A stretch of 64,000 bases of DNA from Pseudobdellovibrionaceae bacterium. GTDB lineage: Bacteria > Bdellovibrionota > Bdellovibrionia > Bdellovibrionales > Bdellovibrionaceae. The notes beneath the pieces were generated by a model. The model did no database searches. It was given only the letters and a program-made list of their open reading frames with translations, and was not told the origin of the DNA. The DNA is taken from the NCBI GenBank assembly GCA_019637955.1, contig JAHBUS010000002.1, positions 124,001 to 188,000 on the forward strand, written 5' to 3'. The translations under genes were made by a program, and so were the position numbers. Position 1 is the first letter of the stretch. Every line of letters begins with the position of its first letter. This document shows positions 50,034 to 58,970 of the stretch, piece after piece.

Positions 50034-50837
50034 TTAATCACGCTTTTCGAGCGAGAGCAATCGGGCTTTCAGCTCCTTGCGCTCTTTCAGTTTGCGGGTG
50101 CCTTGTTGAAACACGACCTCGAGGATTTTGAGTTCCTTTGTCGTGGGAAAGGTCCGTAGCAGCATCCGTCTCAGAACCGTGTAGACGTTCACGCGGCGGT
50201 TCTCGATATCGAATCCCATGGTCGTCAAGAAATCTTGCAACGTCTTTTCGGGAAAGGTGTTTTCGCGCTCTAAAAACTTGGTCTCGGTTCCGCGTGCTTC
50301 GAGCGAGAAACGCTCGCCGCCCCACGTGGTGCGCAGGATGAACAGCGCCAGCAGCACGGCCTGCGCCAAGTTCAAAGAGGGGTTTTTGCCGAAGGTGGGA
50401 ATCGAAGCGCAGTGATGCACGAGTTCCAAATCGTCGGTCGACAAACCCCAGTCTTCGGGTCCAAAAATCAGGTACACCGGTATCGCATCGGCGTCAGCGC
50501 GCCGCCAGCGGGGATCGTCGTGAGCAATGGTGGTGAGCGCGGTGGCCAAATCTTCGACGAGGCGCCGCTGGCCATCACGGGCCGTGAGCGCGATGCGCAG
50601 GCCTTCGGGTTCTTGGGCGAAGAACTCGTCCCAAGACGCGTGCACGCGGCGATTTTGCAATGCGGTTTGTCCCGTGGCCGCGGCTTGCTGGGCGGCGTAG
50701 GTCACCTCGCACTGAGGTGCGATCAAGATCATCTCGTCGAGACCCATATTGGCCATCGCGCGCGAGCTGGCGCCGATATTCGAGTCGTAAAGACTGCGCA
50801 CGAGCACGACGATGGGGCGAAAAGGACGAGCGATCAT
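50034..50837 (-). CDS. TrmJ-like SPOUT RNA methyltransferase
   Basis: A 267-residue protein of the TrmH/TrmJ group 1 family, which 2'-O-methylates tRNA or rRNA. It shows VVLVRSLYDSNIGASSRAMANMG at the start, IFGPEDWGLSTDDL (motif 2) and the trefoil-knot motif IPTFGKNPSLNLAQAVLLALF (motif 3). The C-terminal tail is helical and basic, as in TrmJ. The ATG before MIARPF was chosen; a longer frame has a nonsensical extension overlapping the hydroxylase gene. It lies 8 bases after the phenylalanine hydroxylase. Confidence 0.85.
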   Translation of the reverse strand: MIARPFRPIVVLVRSLYDSNIGASSRAMANMGLDEMILIAPQCEVTYAAQQAAATGQTALQNRRVHASWDEFFAQEPEGLRIALTARDGQRRLVEDLATALTTIAHDDPRWRRADADAIPVYLIFGPEDWGLSTDDLELVHHCASIPTFGKNPSLNLAQAVLLALFILRTTWGGERFSLEARGTETKFLERENTFPEKTLQDFLTTMGFDIENRRVNVYTVLRRMLLRTFPTTKELKILEVVFQQGTRKLKERKELKARLLSLEKRD

Positions 50838-50845
50838 GGCGGCTC

Positions 50846-52582
50846 TTATAACTGAGCCGCGAGCGAAAGACCATCGGCAATCGTGGCTTTTTGGGTGGGA
50901 AGACGGCTCTGGAGGGCCTCCAAATCCGCGCGCAGCTTCGATTCCAACTCGCCGCCCCCGTCTCGGCTCAAGACCAGCTCGAGGGCTTCGACTCGAAAGA
51001 GCCAATCGTCAACGAAAGCCTGGTCGTGCGTGCGCAGCAGGGTGGTGAGGGTCTCGATGAGTTTCGGCCCTCGCGCGCCGCTCTCGCGCAAGGCGCGCAG
51101 GCGCTCGAACTGTTCGTTCTGGGCTCTTTGCGCGGGTGTCAACTGACGGGGTGGCACTTGAACCGCCACGAAATCGTCGGTCTCACCAAAAGCGCCGCGG
51201 TCGGCGGCACCGCCAAAGACCGACGAAATCTCGGCGCCAACGGCCATGTCGTAAGTGCCCCAGGCGGGTTCGAAAAGTCTTTTTGAGCCGTGCGTGACCG
51301 TGCATTTTTCAAAACTGAGAACCATGTTTTTCGAATCGTGACGGATCAAATTTTGAAAGTGTCCTTCGACTTTCACGCCCGAAGCGAACTCGAGAACGAT
51401 ATCGTGGCCGGGCCTAAAGCCGTAGTCGTGCAGTTCATGCTCGTCCCAATCGGACAGGCAGCGGTCGTGATTTTTGAGCAGACCCACGGGGGAGCCAAAG
51501 CCCTGCGCGTGGTAAGTGGGGCCATGGCCCTCGAGCTGCGCATCGAGATAAGAGAGTTGGCAGGGACCCGAGAACTGCAAATAGGCGGGCGTGCCTTGCG
51601 GGGCTTCGATGACGTTCGCCAGAACACCGCTCACCTGAACACCCGAACTCCACTGCGATGTCGTCAACGACTTGGCGAGCAGGGCTTTTTTCAAGCCCTG
51701 GAGGCCGCCCGTGCGGAAGGCCATGTTTTGCGCCATATCTTCAAGAACTTTGGAGAGCGTTTTAAAGTCGGGCGTGACGAAAAGCTGCGGCTGCTGCTCG
51801 GTGATGTCGTAACCTTGGCGGATGCAATCGACGGTGAGCGGAATCTTGCGGACTTTATCGCTGAGACAGACTTTCGATTCTCCGACGGACGAGAGCAGCC
51901 CGGCGCCGAAAAGCTTAGGATTGTCGAGCGAGCCGATCAGGCCGTACTCGGCCGTCCACCAGTTCATGCGCGAAAGTTCTCCCGCTTCCGAAACGTGCGA
52001 GATCGAATTCGAAACGCGGTCGAGCTTGTCTTGCGCGGCTTGGATTTGGGCGGGCGTCGAATTCGGATTCTCTTTGCAGTCCGAAAGATCGCGGATCGCT
52101 TCGTAGAGTTCTAGATCTTCGCGCGAAATGATCGCCTTGCGCGCGACCTGCGCGTACTCCTTGAGGTACTGCGCGAATTCGGGATTGACGAGGATGGGCG
52201 CATGGCCGGCGGCTTCGTGAACGATGTCGGGAGCCGGCGTGTACAAGAGATGCTCGAGCGTGCGCAGATCCGAGGCGATCGGCAAGATGCTCAAAGCTTG
52301 CAGCTCCATAAAGGCCGCGGGCGGGATAAAGCCGCTCACGGGAATCGCGCGCCAACCAAATTTCGAAATTTTCTCGGAGATGTCGGCGATCCTCGGGATG
52401 CGCTCGACTTCGATGCCGGTTTTTTCGAGCCCTTCAAGATAAGAGTGGTGGGCATGAACCGACAAGAAGGCGCGCAGCTGACGCAGGATAAAGCGCCAGA
52501 CCGCTTGATCCATCGGCGTGTATTTCTCGTAATTTTGCGCGACGACGTAGCGGCGCAGATGTTTCGGTAACGCCTCGGCCAT
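50846..52582 (-). CDS. phhA: aromatic amino acid (phenylalanine) hydroxylase with long C-terminal extension
   Basis: A 578-residue pterin-dependent iron monooxygenase. The iron ligands are His122 and His127 in DIVHEAAGHAPIL and Glu212 in WWTAEYGLIG. The catalytic part (residues about 1-320) should turn Phe into Tyr. Proteobacterial PhhA is only about 260-300 residues; here about 250 more follow, with a beta-rich region (FRPGHDIVLEFASGVKVEGHF) and a helical end, none of which I can name. The ATG overlaps the hldD stop by one base (TGATG). With hppD and hmgA it serves Phe/Tyr catabolism and could also supply Tyr to the ammonia-lyase. Confidence 0.85.
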   Translation of the reverse strand: MAEALPKHLRRYVVAQNYEKYTPMDQAVWRFILRQLRAFLSVHAHHSYLEGLEKTGIEVERIPRIADISEKISKFGWRAIPVSGFIPPAAFMELQALSILPIASDLRTLEHLLYTPAPDIVHEAAGHAPILVNPEFAQYLKEYAQVARKAIISREDLELYEAIRDLSDCKENPNSTPAQIQAAQDKLDRVSNSISHVSEAGELSRMNWWTAEYGLIGSLDNPKLFGAGLLSSVGESKVCLSDKVRKIPLTVDCIRQGYDITEQQPQLFVTPDFKTLSKVLEDMAQNMAFRTGGLQGLKKALLAKSLTTSQWSSGVQVSGVLANVIEAPQGTPAYLQFSGPCQLSYLDAQLEGHGPTYHAQGFGSPVGLLKNHDRCLSDWDEHELHDYGFRPGHDIVLEFASGVKVEGHFQNLIRHDSKNMVLSFEKCTVTHGSKRLFEPAWGTYDMAVGAEISSVFGGAADRGAFGETDDFVAVQVPPRQLTPAQRAQNEQFERLRALRESGARGPKLIETLTTLLRTHDQAFVDDWLFRVEALELVLSRDGGGELESKLRADLEALQSRLPTQKATIADGLSLAAQL

Positions 52583-53544
52583 CACGATCCCCGCATCAGG
52601 TGCTCACGCACGTAATCGCGCACGCCGCTCTCGAGCGTCCAGTGGGGCGCGGAGAGGCCGTTTTGCAGCCATTTCTGCATGCGAGCTTCGGTGAAATATT
52701 GGTACTGTCCGCGGATGCTCTCGGGCATCTCGACGAATTGAATCTTCTCGGGTTTTTCCATCGCGCTAAAAACCGCGCGCGCCAAATCCACCCACGACCG
52801 GGCTTTGCCCGAGCCCATATTGTAGATGCCGGACTTGGGTTTTTTCTGGGTGAGTTCCCACATCCAGCCGGTGACCTCTTTCACGTAAATGAAGTCGCGC
52901 ATCTGTTCGCCGTCGCGAAACTGCGGAACATAAGACTTGAAGAGTTCGAGCTGTCCTTTATCGCGAATTTGGAAGAACGCCTTGTAGGCGATCGAGGACA
53001 TGGGCCCTTTGTGCGCTTCGCCAGGCCCGTAGACATTGAAGAACTTCAGTCCGTACCAGTGCGGCGGCGTTTGGGTTTGTTTCACGGCCCATCGGTCAAA
53101 GAGCACCTTCGAATCGCCGTAGAGATTCAGGGGTTTGAGTTTTTCCGAATCCGTCGTGTCATCGTACCCAAGTTCGCCGGCGCCGTACGTTGCCGCGGAC
53201 GAGGCGTAGATCATCGGCACGTTGTTCTGCGCGCACCATTCGAAGATTCGCTGCGTATAGTGGGTGTTGACCTCAAGAAGATGGTCCCAGTTTTTTTCGG
53301 TGGTGGACGAGTTCGCGCCCATGTGAATGATCCACTTCACCTGCGATTTCGCTTCGGGCGTCGCCAAGAAATCCCAAAGCTGGTCGCGCAAGAGAAAGCG
53401 CGCGTAGGAAGTCCCCTTCAAGGGTTCGGGGCGCTCGCTCAACGAAACGGTGTCGACGGCGACGATCGCCTTTTCGCCTTTTTGATTCAGTTCGCGAACC
53501 ATTTGGCTGCCGATAAATCCATTCGCACCGGTCACAATCCACAT
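52582..53544 (-). CDS. hldD: ADP-L-glycero-D-manno-heptose 6-epimerase
   Basis: A 320-residue extended short-chain dehydrogenase that epimerises ADP-heptose for the LPS inner core. Motifs: IVTGANGFIGSQMVREL at residues 3-19, YASSAATYGAGE, catalytic YGDSK and KFFNVYGPGEAHKGPMSS, the last typical of HldD. It implies a heptose-containing LPS. The ATG follows AAGGGG; an earlier in-frame ATG adds 24 residues with no signal. It is first in a unit with the hydroxylase and the TrmJ-like gene. Confidence 0.92.
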   Translation of the reverse strand: MWIVTGANGFIGSQMVRELNQKGEKAIVAVDTVSLSERPEPLKGTSYARFLLRDQLWDFLATPEAKSQVKWIIHMGANSSTTEKNWDHLLEVNTHYTQRIFEWCAQNNVPMIYASSAATYGAGELGYDDTTDSEKLKPLNLYGDSKVLFDRWAVKQTQTPPHWYGLKFFNVYGPGEAHKGPMSSIAYKAFFQIRDKGQLELFKSYVPQFRDGEQMRDFIYVKEVTGWMWELTQKKPKSGIYNMGSGKARSWVDLARAVFSAMEKPEKIQFVEMPESIRGQYQYFTEARMQKWLQNGLSAPHWTLESGVRDYVREHLMRGS

Positions 53545-53607
53545 GTGGCAAACCCCTTTTGGATCCTCGCGGAACCCATGAATCTTTGTTCTAGCTCCGG
53601 CCTTCGG

Positions 53608-53621
53608 GGGACTCAAGTCCC
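53608..53621. other. short GC-rich hairpin in the hldD/S41 intergenic gap
   Basis: GGGACT and AGTCCC face each other across two bases, flanked by G and C runs. The 202-base gap between the divergent hldD and S41-protease genes contains no other recognisable element. The hairpin is not followed by a T run, so a terminator is unlikely. Confidence 0.3.
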
Positions 53622-53746
53622 GGGGCCCTCTGGCAAGCTTTTGGCCAGCCTTGAAGAAAGTACAGAAAATCGCCTTTTTCTCACGTTATTTCAAGGGCTT
53701 ATGCCCAGTCCCAGGATGGCCTACTGCTTGCTCTCTGGAATCTTTC

Positions 53747-55357
53747 ATGAAGCTCCAAAATCTTCTTGGAAAAATCACCTTCCGCCCGTCGCGAACCCTG
53801 CGAGCCCTGTTGTTTTTGGCTCTCGAGGTTGTTCTCGTGGTGCCGACCTGCTCGGTGCAGAAGGTCGATCGCGGCGCGAAGTCCGCCGATTTTTACTGGA
53901 GCGAAACCGGTCTGTCGGCCCGCGAGCTGGAGCTGGCGCTGCAGCCCGAATCTTGCCTGCAAGATCACAAAAGTTTCTTGGGCTGCGTGAACGCGATCAG
54001 TTCGATGGCCGAGCGCTACAGCCTGGCGCTGGATTTTAGCGGCAAACTCGTTCCCATGACCGAAGAGACGATCAACTCGCGCCTGACCGAAAAGCGCGAA
54101 CTCGAGGACTGGGAAAAAAAGTTGAACGGCCCCGAAGTTTCGCCCGAGTTCTCGTTTTTGGATCTCTGGAAAGAGCTGGACTCTCAACACGTCAAGGCGC
54201 AAGAGCGTTCGGCGGTCGTGGCCACCGGTCTGAACGGCTTCTTGTCGGTGACCAAAGATCCGCACACGTACATTTTGCCGCTGAACCTCTATGAGGAGGT
54301 CGTGGCCCGCGGCGATGCGCGTCCCACGCACATGGGCTTCATCTCCAAGCGCGTGCGCGGCGGCGCCTACGTTCGCAAAGTTTTCTCGGGCAGTCCCGCG
54401 GCCTTTGTGGGTTTGAAAAAAGGCGATCGCATCCTCGAAATCAACGGCACGGCCGTGCTCTCGCTGCACCCCGCGCAGTACAATGAAATGCTCAAGGCCC
54501 GCGACAGTGACCGCCTGCGCCTCTTGGTCGAGCGCCGTGAAAACGGAATGCGCTCGAAAAAGTATTTCGAAATTCTGAAATCCGACGAAGCGTACCCGAA
54601 CGTCCTTTCCCGTTGGGTCGACGAGAGCAAACGCGTGGGCATCGTCACGATTCACAAATTCGCGCGCGAGACGTGCTCCATGGCCCGCCGTGAAGTTATC
54701 GCGCTCAAAGAAGAAGGTCTGGCGGGTTTGATTTTGGATCTGCGCGACAATCCGGGCGGCCAGGTCGACGAGGCCGCGTGCCTGCTCAATCTTTTTGTCG
54801 ATAAGAACAAAGATCTTTTTGAGACCCGTTATCTGGATCCCACGCGTCCCACGGACCGCTACCGCACCGAGCGCGACTCGATTTACAAAGGGCCGCTTTC
54901 GGTTCTGATCAACGGCGGTTCGGCGTCGGCGAGCGAGATCGTCGCGGGCAGTCTCAAAGATTTGAACCGCGCCACCCTCGTGGGCGAGCGCAGTTTCGGC
55001 AAAGGCACCTTCCAAGACGGCCATTTGTGGGGCGTGAACCCGCGCGTGGCTTTTTTCGAGACGGAAGGCTTTTACTACTTCCCGACGGGATGGACGCCTC
55101 AGCTCGTGGGGCTTGAGCCCGACTTGAAAGTCAGCTCGCTCGAGGACGAAACCTTGCGCGAAGACGAGCTGTATTACAGTTCGCTGCGCCCTTCGGATTT
55201 ATGGGAAGGCCCCCAAGCCCTCTCGTGGATGAACGAAGTGGGATGCATCGAGCCGGGTTCGCGTCTGCATCAAGATGACCCGCAAATCGACATGGCCTTC
55301 TCTTACTTGAACTGCGACACAAGGAATTCGAACGGTGATCGAAACGGAACTCTTTAA
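53747..55357 (+). CDS. S41-family C-terminal processing protease
   Basis: A 536-residue periplasmic protease. Residues 14-36 form a signal or anchor with a possible lipid-modified Cys (VPTCS). A PDZ domain at about 185-270 has VFSGSPAAFVGLKKGDRILEING. The S41 core has LILDLRDNPGGQVDEA, the nucleophile Ser in INGGSASASEIVAG and the Lys in GERSFGKGTFQ. It would cleave misfolded or precursor envelope proteins from the C-terminus. The start codon at the hydrophobic segment was chosen over one 32 codons upstream. It overlaps the esterase gene by 23 bases. Confidence 0.88.
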   Translation: MKLQNLLGKITFRPSRTLRALLFLALEVVLVVPTCSVQKVDRGAKSADFYWSETGLSARELELALQPESCLQDHKSFLGCVNAISSMAERYSLALDFSGKLVPMTEETINSRLTEKRELEDWEKKLNGPEVSPEFSFLDLWKELDSQHVKAQERSAVVATGLNGFLSVTKDPHTYILPLNLYEEVVARGDARPTHMGFISKRVRGGAYVRKVFSGSPAAFVGLKKGDRILEINGTAVLSLHPAQYNEMLKARDSDRLRLLVERRENGMRSKKYFEILKSDEAYPNVLSRWVDESKRVGIVTIHKFARETCSMARREVIALKEEGLAGLILDLRDNPGGQVDEAACLLNLFVDKNKDLFETRYLDPTRPTDRYRTERDSIYKGPLSVLINGGSASASEIVAGSLKDLNRATLVGERSFGKGTFQDGHLWGVNPRVAFFETEGFYYFPTGWTPQLVGLEPDLKVSSLEDETLREDELYYSSLRPSDLWEGPQALSWMNEVGCIEPGSRLHQDDPQIDMAFSYLNCDTRNSNGDRNGTL

Positions 55358-55967
55358 ATCGCATTTTATCCCTTCGGCGCGTCCGTCGGATAAGCTCATG
55401 GTCGTCTTGCACGGCAAGGGCGATTCGCTGCGCGCGTTCAAAGAATTCAACGCCGAGCTGGAGCTGCACGACTTCAATTTCTTGCTGCTCAATGCTCCCA
55501 AGAAATTCTTGGACGGCTATAGCTGGTACGGCGATCCGCCCTTTCAGAAGCAGGGCGTGCTGAGGATCCGCGAAAAGATGTTCCGCCTTCTTGATGACTT
55601 GCAAGAGCAGGGATGGAGAATGGACCGCACGTTCTTGTTCGGTTTCTCGCAGGGCTGCCTGGTGAGCACCGACATCGCGCTCCACTATCCCAAGCCTTTG
55701 GCGGGCGTCGTGGGTGTGAGCGGGTACTTTCAATTTTACCCGCGTTGGCGTCAAGACATCGAGCCGTCGGCCGTGAACACGCCATGGCTGCTCACGCATG
55801 GCCGTAAGGACGATGTCTTGCCGATCGACGACACCAAATACGGCGTCGAAAAACTGCGCTCGGTGGGGCTCAAGATCGAATGGCTCGAATCTGATAAAGA
55901 GCACACGTTCGAAGAAGAAGAGTATCCCGTCATCCGCCGCTGGGTGCGCCGTCAGCTCTCTCGCTGA
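55335..55967 (+). CDS. phospholipase/carboxylesterase-family alpha/beta hydrolase
   Basis: A 210-residue serine hydrolase: LMVVLHGKGDS (oxyanion strand), GFSQGCLVS with the nucleophile Ser, LLTHGRKDDVLPIDD (Asp) and EHTFEEEE (His). This matches the small carboxylesterase/phospholipase group (YpfH/AphE-like). There is no signal peptide. The start is GTG after AAGGA and lies inside the end of the protease gene. Substrate unknown; lysophospholipid or short ester is usual for the family. Confidence 0.82.
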   Translation: MIETELFKSHFIPSARPSDKLMVVLHGKGDSLRAFKEFNAELELHDFNFLLLNAPKKFLDGYSWYGDPPFQKQGVLRIREKMFRLLDDLQEQGWRMDRTFLFGFSQGCLVSTDIALHYPKPLAGVVGVSGYFQFYPRWRQDIEPSAVNTPWLLTHGRKDDVLPIDDTKYGVEKLRSVGLKIEWLESDKEHTFEEEEYPVIRRWVRRQLSR

Positions 55968-56066
55968 TCAAGATACGCCGCATAATAAAGTCCAGTTTCG
56001 GCGCTGAATCGTGCAAACAGTTTTTTCTTTTGTTGAGATGAAGGGCACTTCACGAAGGAGCCCCTC

Positions 56067-58967
56067 ATGTCACGCCGTCTTTTGATCTCTTTGATCTTTG
56101 GATTTCTCGCCGCCGTTCCGGCCCTGGCGGCGCCCGCGCCGAAACAGTGGATGGTTCAGTACAAAGGCGAAGACGGCCGCTTGATCGTCGACAAGTTCCG
56201 CCGGGCTCAAGACGGGTGGCAGGACAAAATTGAAACCCGCTCGTTCGCGAATGCCTCCGAGTTCCTAGAGTTCGTCGAGAACAACACCAAAGTTTTTCTG
56301 GTGACGGCCGATCCCGAGTTTCAGGATCTGGTGGACTTGCGACCCGAGACGCGTGAAAGGCCCTCGGAAGACGGCGCTGAGTCCGTTTTTTTTGGCGACG
56401 GCCAAGAGCTGACCGGCCCCGGAAAAGCGGCGCAAGGACTTTGGGAGGCTCGCAACAAGTGGGACGCGTCGTGGGAACAGAAGTTTTCCACTTGGATTTC
56501 CACCGACATCGACGCGCAGTTTTTCCAAAAGTACAAACTCGCCACCGATTGCGCCGACGTGTTGTACGCGCTTCGCTGGATCTTCGCCCGCAACAATCAA
56601 CTCGAAATGGCCTCGCGTTTGTCGGGCTCGGGGAGCTTTGTCACTCACCGCTCGCTGCGTGGTTCTTGGGCCTCTCTTCCCACCGCCGCAGACTGGTTCG
56701 CCGATCGCCGTTTTATGGCGGCGTTGAATTACATTCTGGACAACACCTACACGCACAGTTTGATGACGGATTCTTATCCCATCGAAATCAAACCGGGAGC
56801 GGTGGCGCCTGGTGTTTACCATTTGGATTTGCACCGTGAGAGCGGGCACACGCAGATTATTTACCGCACCGACCAGCAGCCCGGAATTTTGCTCCCGTTC
56901 TTGATCATCCAGTCGACCGTTCCGCGCAAAGTGCGTGAGCTTTCGGTCCAAGGTTTTTGGTACACGGCGCAGCCCTTGGTGAACAAAGGCGGCCTCTTGC
57001 GGATGCGCTGGCCCGAATTTAAGGGCAGTTCGGTGACGCTGACGAACGGTTCGAGCATGCCGTCTTTTTCAAATGAGCAGTACGCCGCCGACTTTTTGCG
57101 CAAGGCGAATTTTCCGTACAATCAAGAGGTTTATCTTCGCCTGAACCCGACACTGGACTTCAAGAAGGTTGCCGAAGAAGCGTACCAGTCGATGCAGACG
57201 ATGTTCAAAGACCGCTTGCAGATTGTCGAAGACGGATTCGTGTACTGCTCGAAAAACAGCTGCGCTCCGGGCTCTTCCGGTTATGAAGATTGGTCCACGC
57301 CGACTCGCGACAAACGCATTGCGGATTTGAATCAACAGGTGCGATTGATTCTGCAAAACCTGCCGACGGGCGCCTTCGACCGCAGTCCGCTTTTGCATGA
57401 CGATTTTATCGAGATTCAGGGGCAGTCGTACAACCTCGCGTTGCTGCTGGCGGCCTGGCAGGCCGGCTCGTTTTCGAGCGAACCGATGGATCTTCCGGCC
57501 AAGCGTTGGGGCGTAAGCGGTGAGGCGATCGCCGACTGGGCTTCCGTGCTGCTGCAGAAAGCCGGCGCCGAACGCGAACAAGCTTTGAAGGCGGGTCAGG
57601 TGCCTGCCGAACAGGATCAAAAAATGTCGACGGTACCGGCTCTGATGAGCGCTTACCAGAAGGACGGCCCGAGCGCGCAGCTGGCACTAATGACCGCGGC
57701 GATGTCGGTCAAGGCCCTGAAGTTGGGCGGCGAGACGTTAAGCCTCGCGCAGTGGGTGCGCCGCCTTCCTTGGTTTGTTTCTGACGGCCAGGCGCCCGTT
57801 GCTCAGCAGTGGGGGGCCCACGGCGCGAATTACGATTGGCTCAGAGTCGACAACTTCGTGAGCACCACCTTCTCGCAAGGCGGATGGATGCTCGGGCAAA
57901 GGCTCGCCGATTGGACAATGGAAAAACGCGCGCTCGGCGGCGGTCAACCCGTGAAGACCGGAACGGGTCTTGTGGGATTGATCGAAGACGACGACACCCT
58001 CGTGCAAATCGACGGCGACCGGGTCTTGCTGACCGATTTGGAAACGAATCACACTTTGGACGAAACTTTGGGCTTCACGCCGAACCAGCTCAAGATGCTG
58101 CGTCGGGGCTTCTTGGTTTCGAACCTGGCGACGGGTGAATTTGCCCTGGGACAAGTGGGAGAGAACGGATTTGCCTGGCTCGAAAAGGGCAAGGCCGCCT
58201 GGTGGCCCCGCGAAGTCGTGAACCTTGGATCTGCGCCCGCCAACGTTTTGATGTTCGGGCTCACGGCGCCGGCCGGGAAAGCCCGCGTGTGGGATCTGTC
58301 CGAGGCGGGACCCAAGTCGTTTGAGATCAGCGCGGCTTCCAACATGAGCGCGAAGATCAACACCGAAAAATGGGTGGGCCTCTCGGGTGCGGGGTTTTTG
58401 GTCAAGGCCACCGGGACGGTTCTTCCGAACTTGGATGTGGCCCGTCTCTACCAGTGCCACGCTTCGGGAGAGTCTTGCCTTCTGGTCAATGCGTCGGCCG
58501 GCATTCAGTATGAGTTCATGCAGGTCGAAGACGATGGCCACATGACTTTGCAGAAAATTTTTAAAGGGATGATCGTGACGGGTGAAGACTCGATCGTCGT
58601 CAATGAAAGCGGACAAAATCCCCGGGCCTACCGTTGGCTCTCGCGGTCGCTCACGGAGATCGCTCCGCAAAGCGACGAGAAATTCATCTGGCAGGTCAAG
58701 GGTGAGCACATCTTTGCGATCACCAATGGCGACAAGGCCCGACTGCGTGACAAAACCCGCACGGTCTTTGAAGGCAACGGGTACATTCGCGAGGCGGGTG
58801 AGGGGTATTTCGAGTATTTCGACGAAGCCTCGGGCCTTCGTTATCTGCGATCCTTCGCGGGTGGGGCGGTTCTGTCGGCGACAAAAGTCGACAATTCGGT
58901 TTTGTCGTCAGCAACGATCCGAGTGCCCTTTGGCTCTCTGACGTCCGACCGGATCTGGCTCAAATAA
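56067..58967 (+). CDS. large secreted protein, possible cysteine-peptidase domain plus beta-rich C-terminus
   Basis: A 966-residue protein with a clear signal peptide (cleavage after ALAAP or ALAA). In the N-terminal half, Cys162 starts a helix in ATDCADVLYALRW and a strand pair ends in HLDLHRESGHTQII with His261. That Cys/His arrangement fits an NlpC/P60 or transglutaminase-like fold. From about residue 600 the sequence is strongly beta, with recurring segments (DDTLVQIDGDRVLLTDL, VARLYQCHASGESCLLV, SDEKFIWQVKGEHIFAITNGD) suggesting a beta-propeller. The start follows AAGGAG. No family recognised; a secreted wall- or protein-degrading enzyme is one possibility. Confidence 0.6.
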   Translation: MSRRLLISLIFGFLAAVPALAAPAPKQWMVQYKGEDGRLIVDKFRRAQDGWQDKIETRSFANASEFLEFVENNTKVFLVTADPEFQDLVDLRPETRERPSEDGAESVFFGDGQELTGPGKAAQGLWEARNKWDASWEQKFSTWISTDIDAQFFQKYKLATDCADVLYALRWIFARNNQLEMASRLSGSGSFVTHRSLRGSWASLPTAADWFADRRFMAALNYILDNTYTHSLMTDSYPIEIKPGAVAPGVYHLDLHRESGHTQIIYRTDQQPGILLPFLIIQSTVPRKVRELSVQGFWYTAQPLVNKGGLLRMRWPEFKGSSVTLTNGSSMPSFSNEQYAADFLRKANFPYNQEVYLRLNPTLDFKKVAEEAYQSMQTMFKDRLQIVEDGFVYCSKNSCAPGSSGYEDWSTPTRDKRIADLNQQVRLILQNLPTGAFDRSPLLHDDFIEIQGQSYNLALLLAAWQAGSFSSEPMDLPAKRWGVSGEAIADWASVLLQKAGAEREQALKAGQVPAEQDQKMSTVPALMSAYQKDGPSAQLALMTAAMSVKALKLGGETLSLAQWVRRLPWFVSDGQAPVAQQWGAHGANYDWLRVDNFVSTTFSQGGWMLGQRLADWTMEKRALGGGQPVKTGTGLVGLIEDDDTLVQIDGDRVLLTDLETNHTLDETLGFTPNQLKMLRRGFLVSNLATGEFALGQVGENGFAWLEKGKAAWWPREVVNLGSAPANVLMFGLTAPAGKARVWDLSEAGPKSFEISAASNMSAKINTEKWVGLSGAGFLVKATGTVLPNLDVARLYQCHASGESCLLVNASAGIQYEFMQVEDDGHMTLQKIFKGMIVTGEDSIVVNESGQNPRAYRWLSRSLTEIAPQSDEKFIWQVKGEHIFAITNGDKARLRDKTRTVFEGNGYIREAGEGYFEYFDEASGLRYLRSFAGGAVLSATKVDNSVLSSATIRVPFGSLTSDRIWLK

Positions 58968-58970
58968 GAA

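Noticed and set aside
53699-55024. Long antisense frame across the S41 protease gene
   Set aside because: The sense gene has PDZ and catalytic motifs in order; the antisense frame has no domain.
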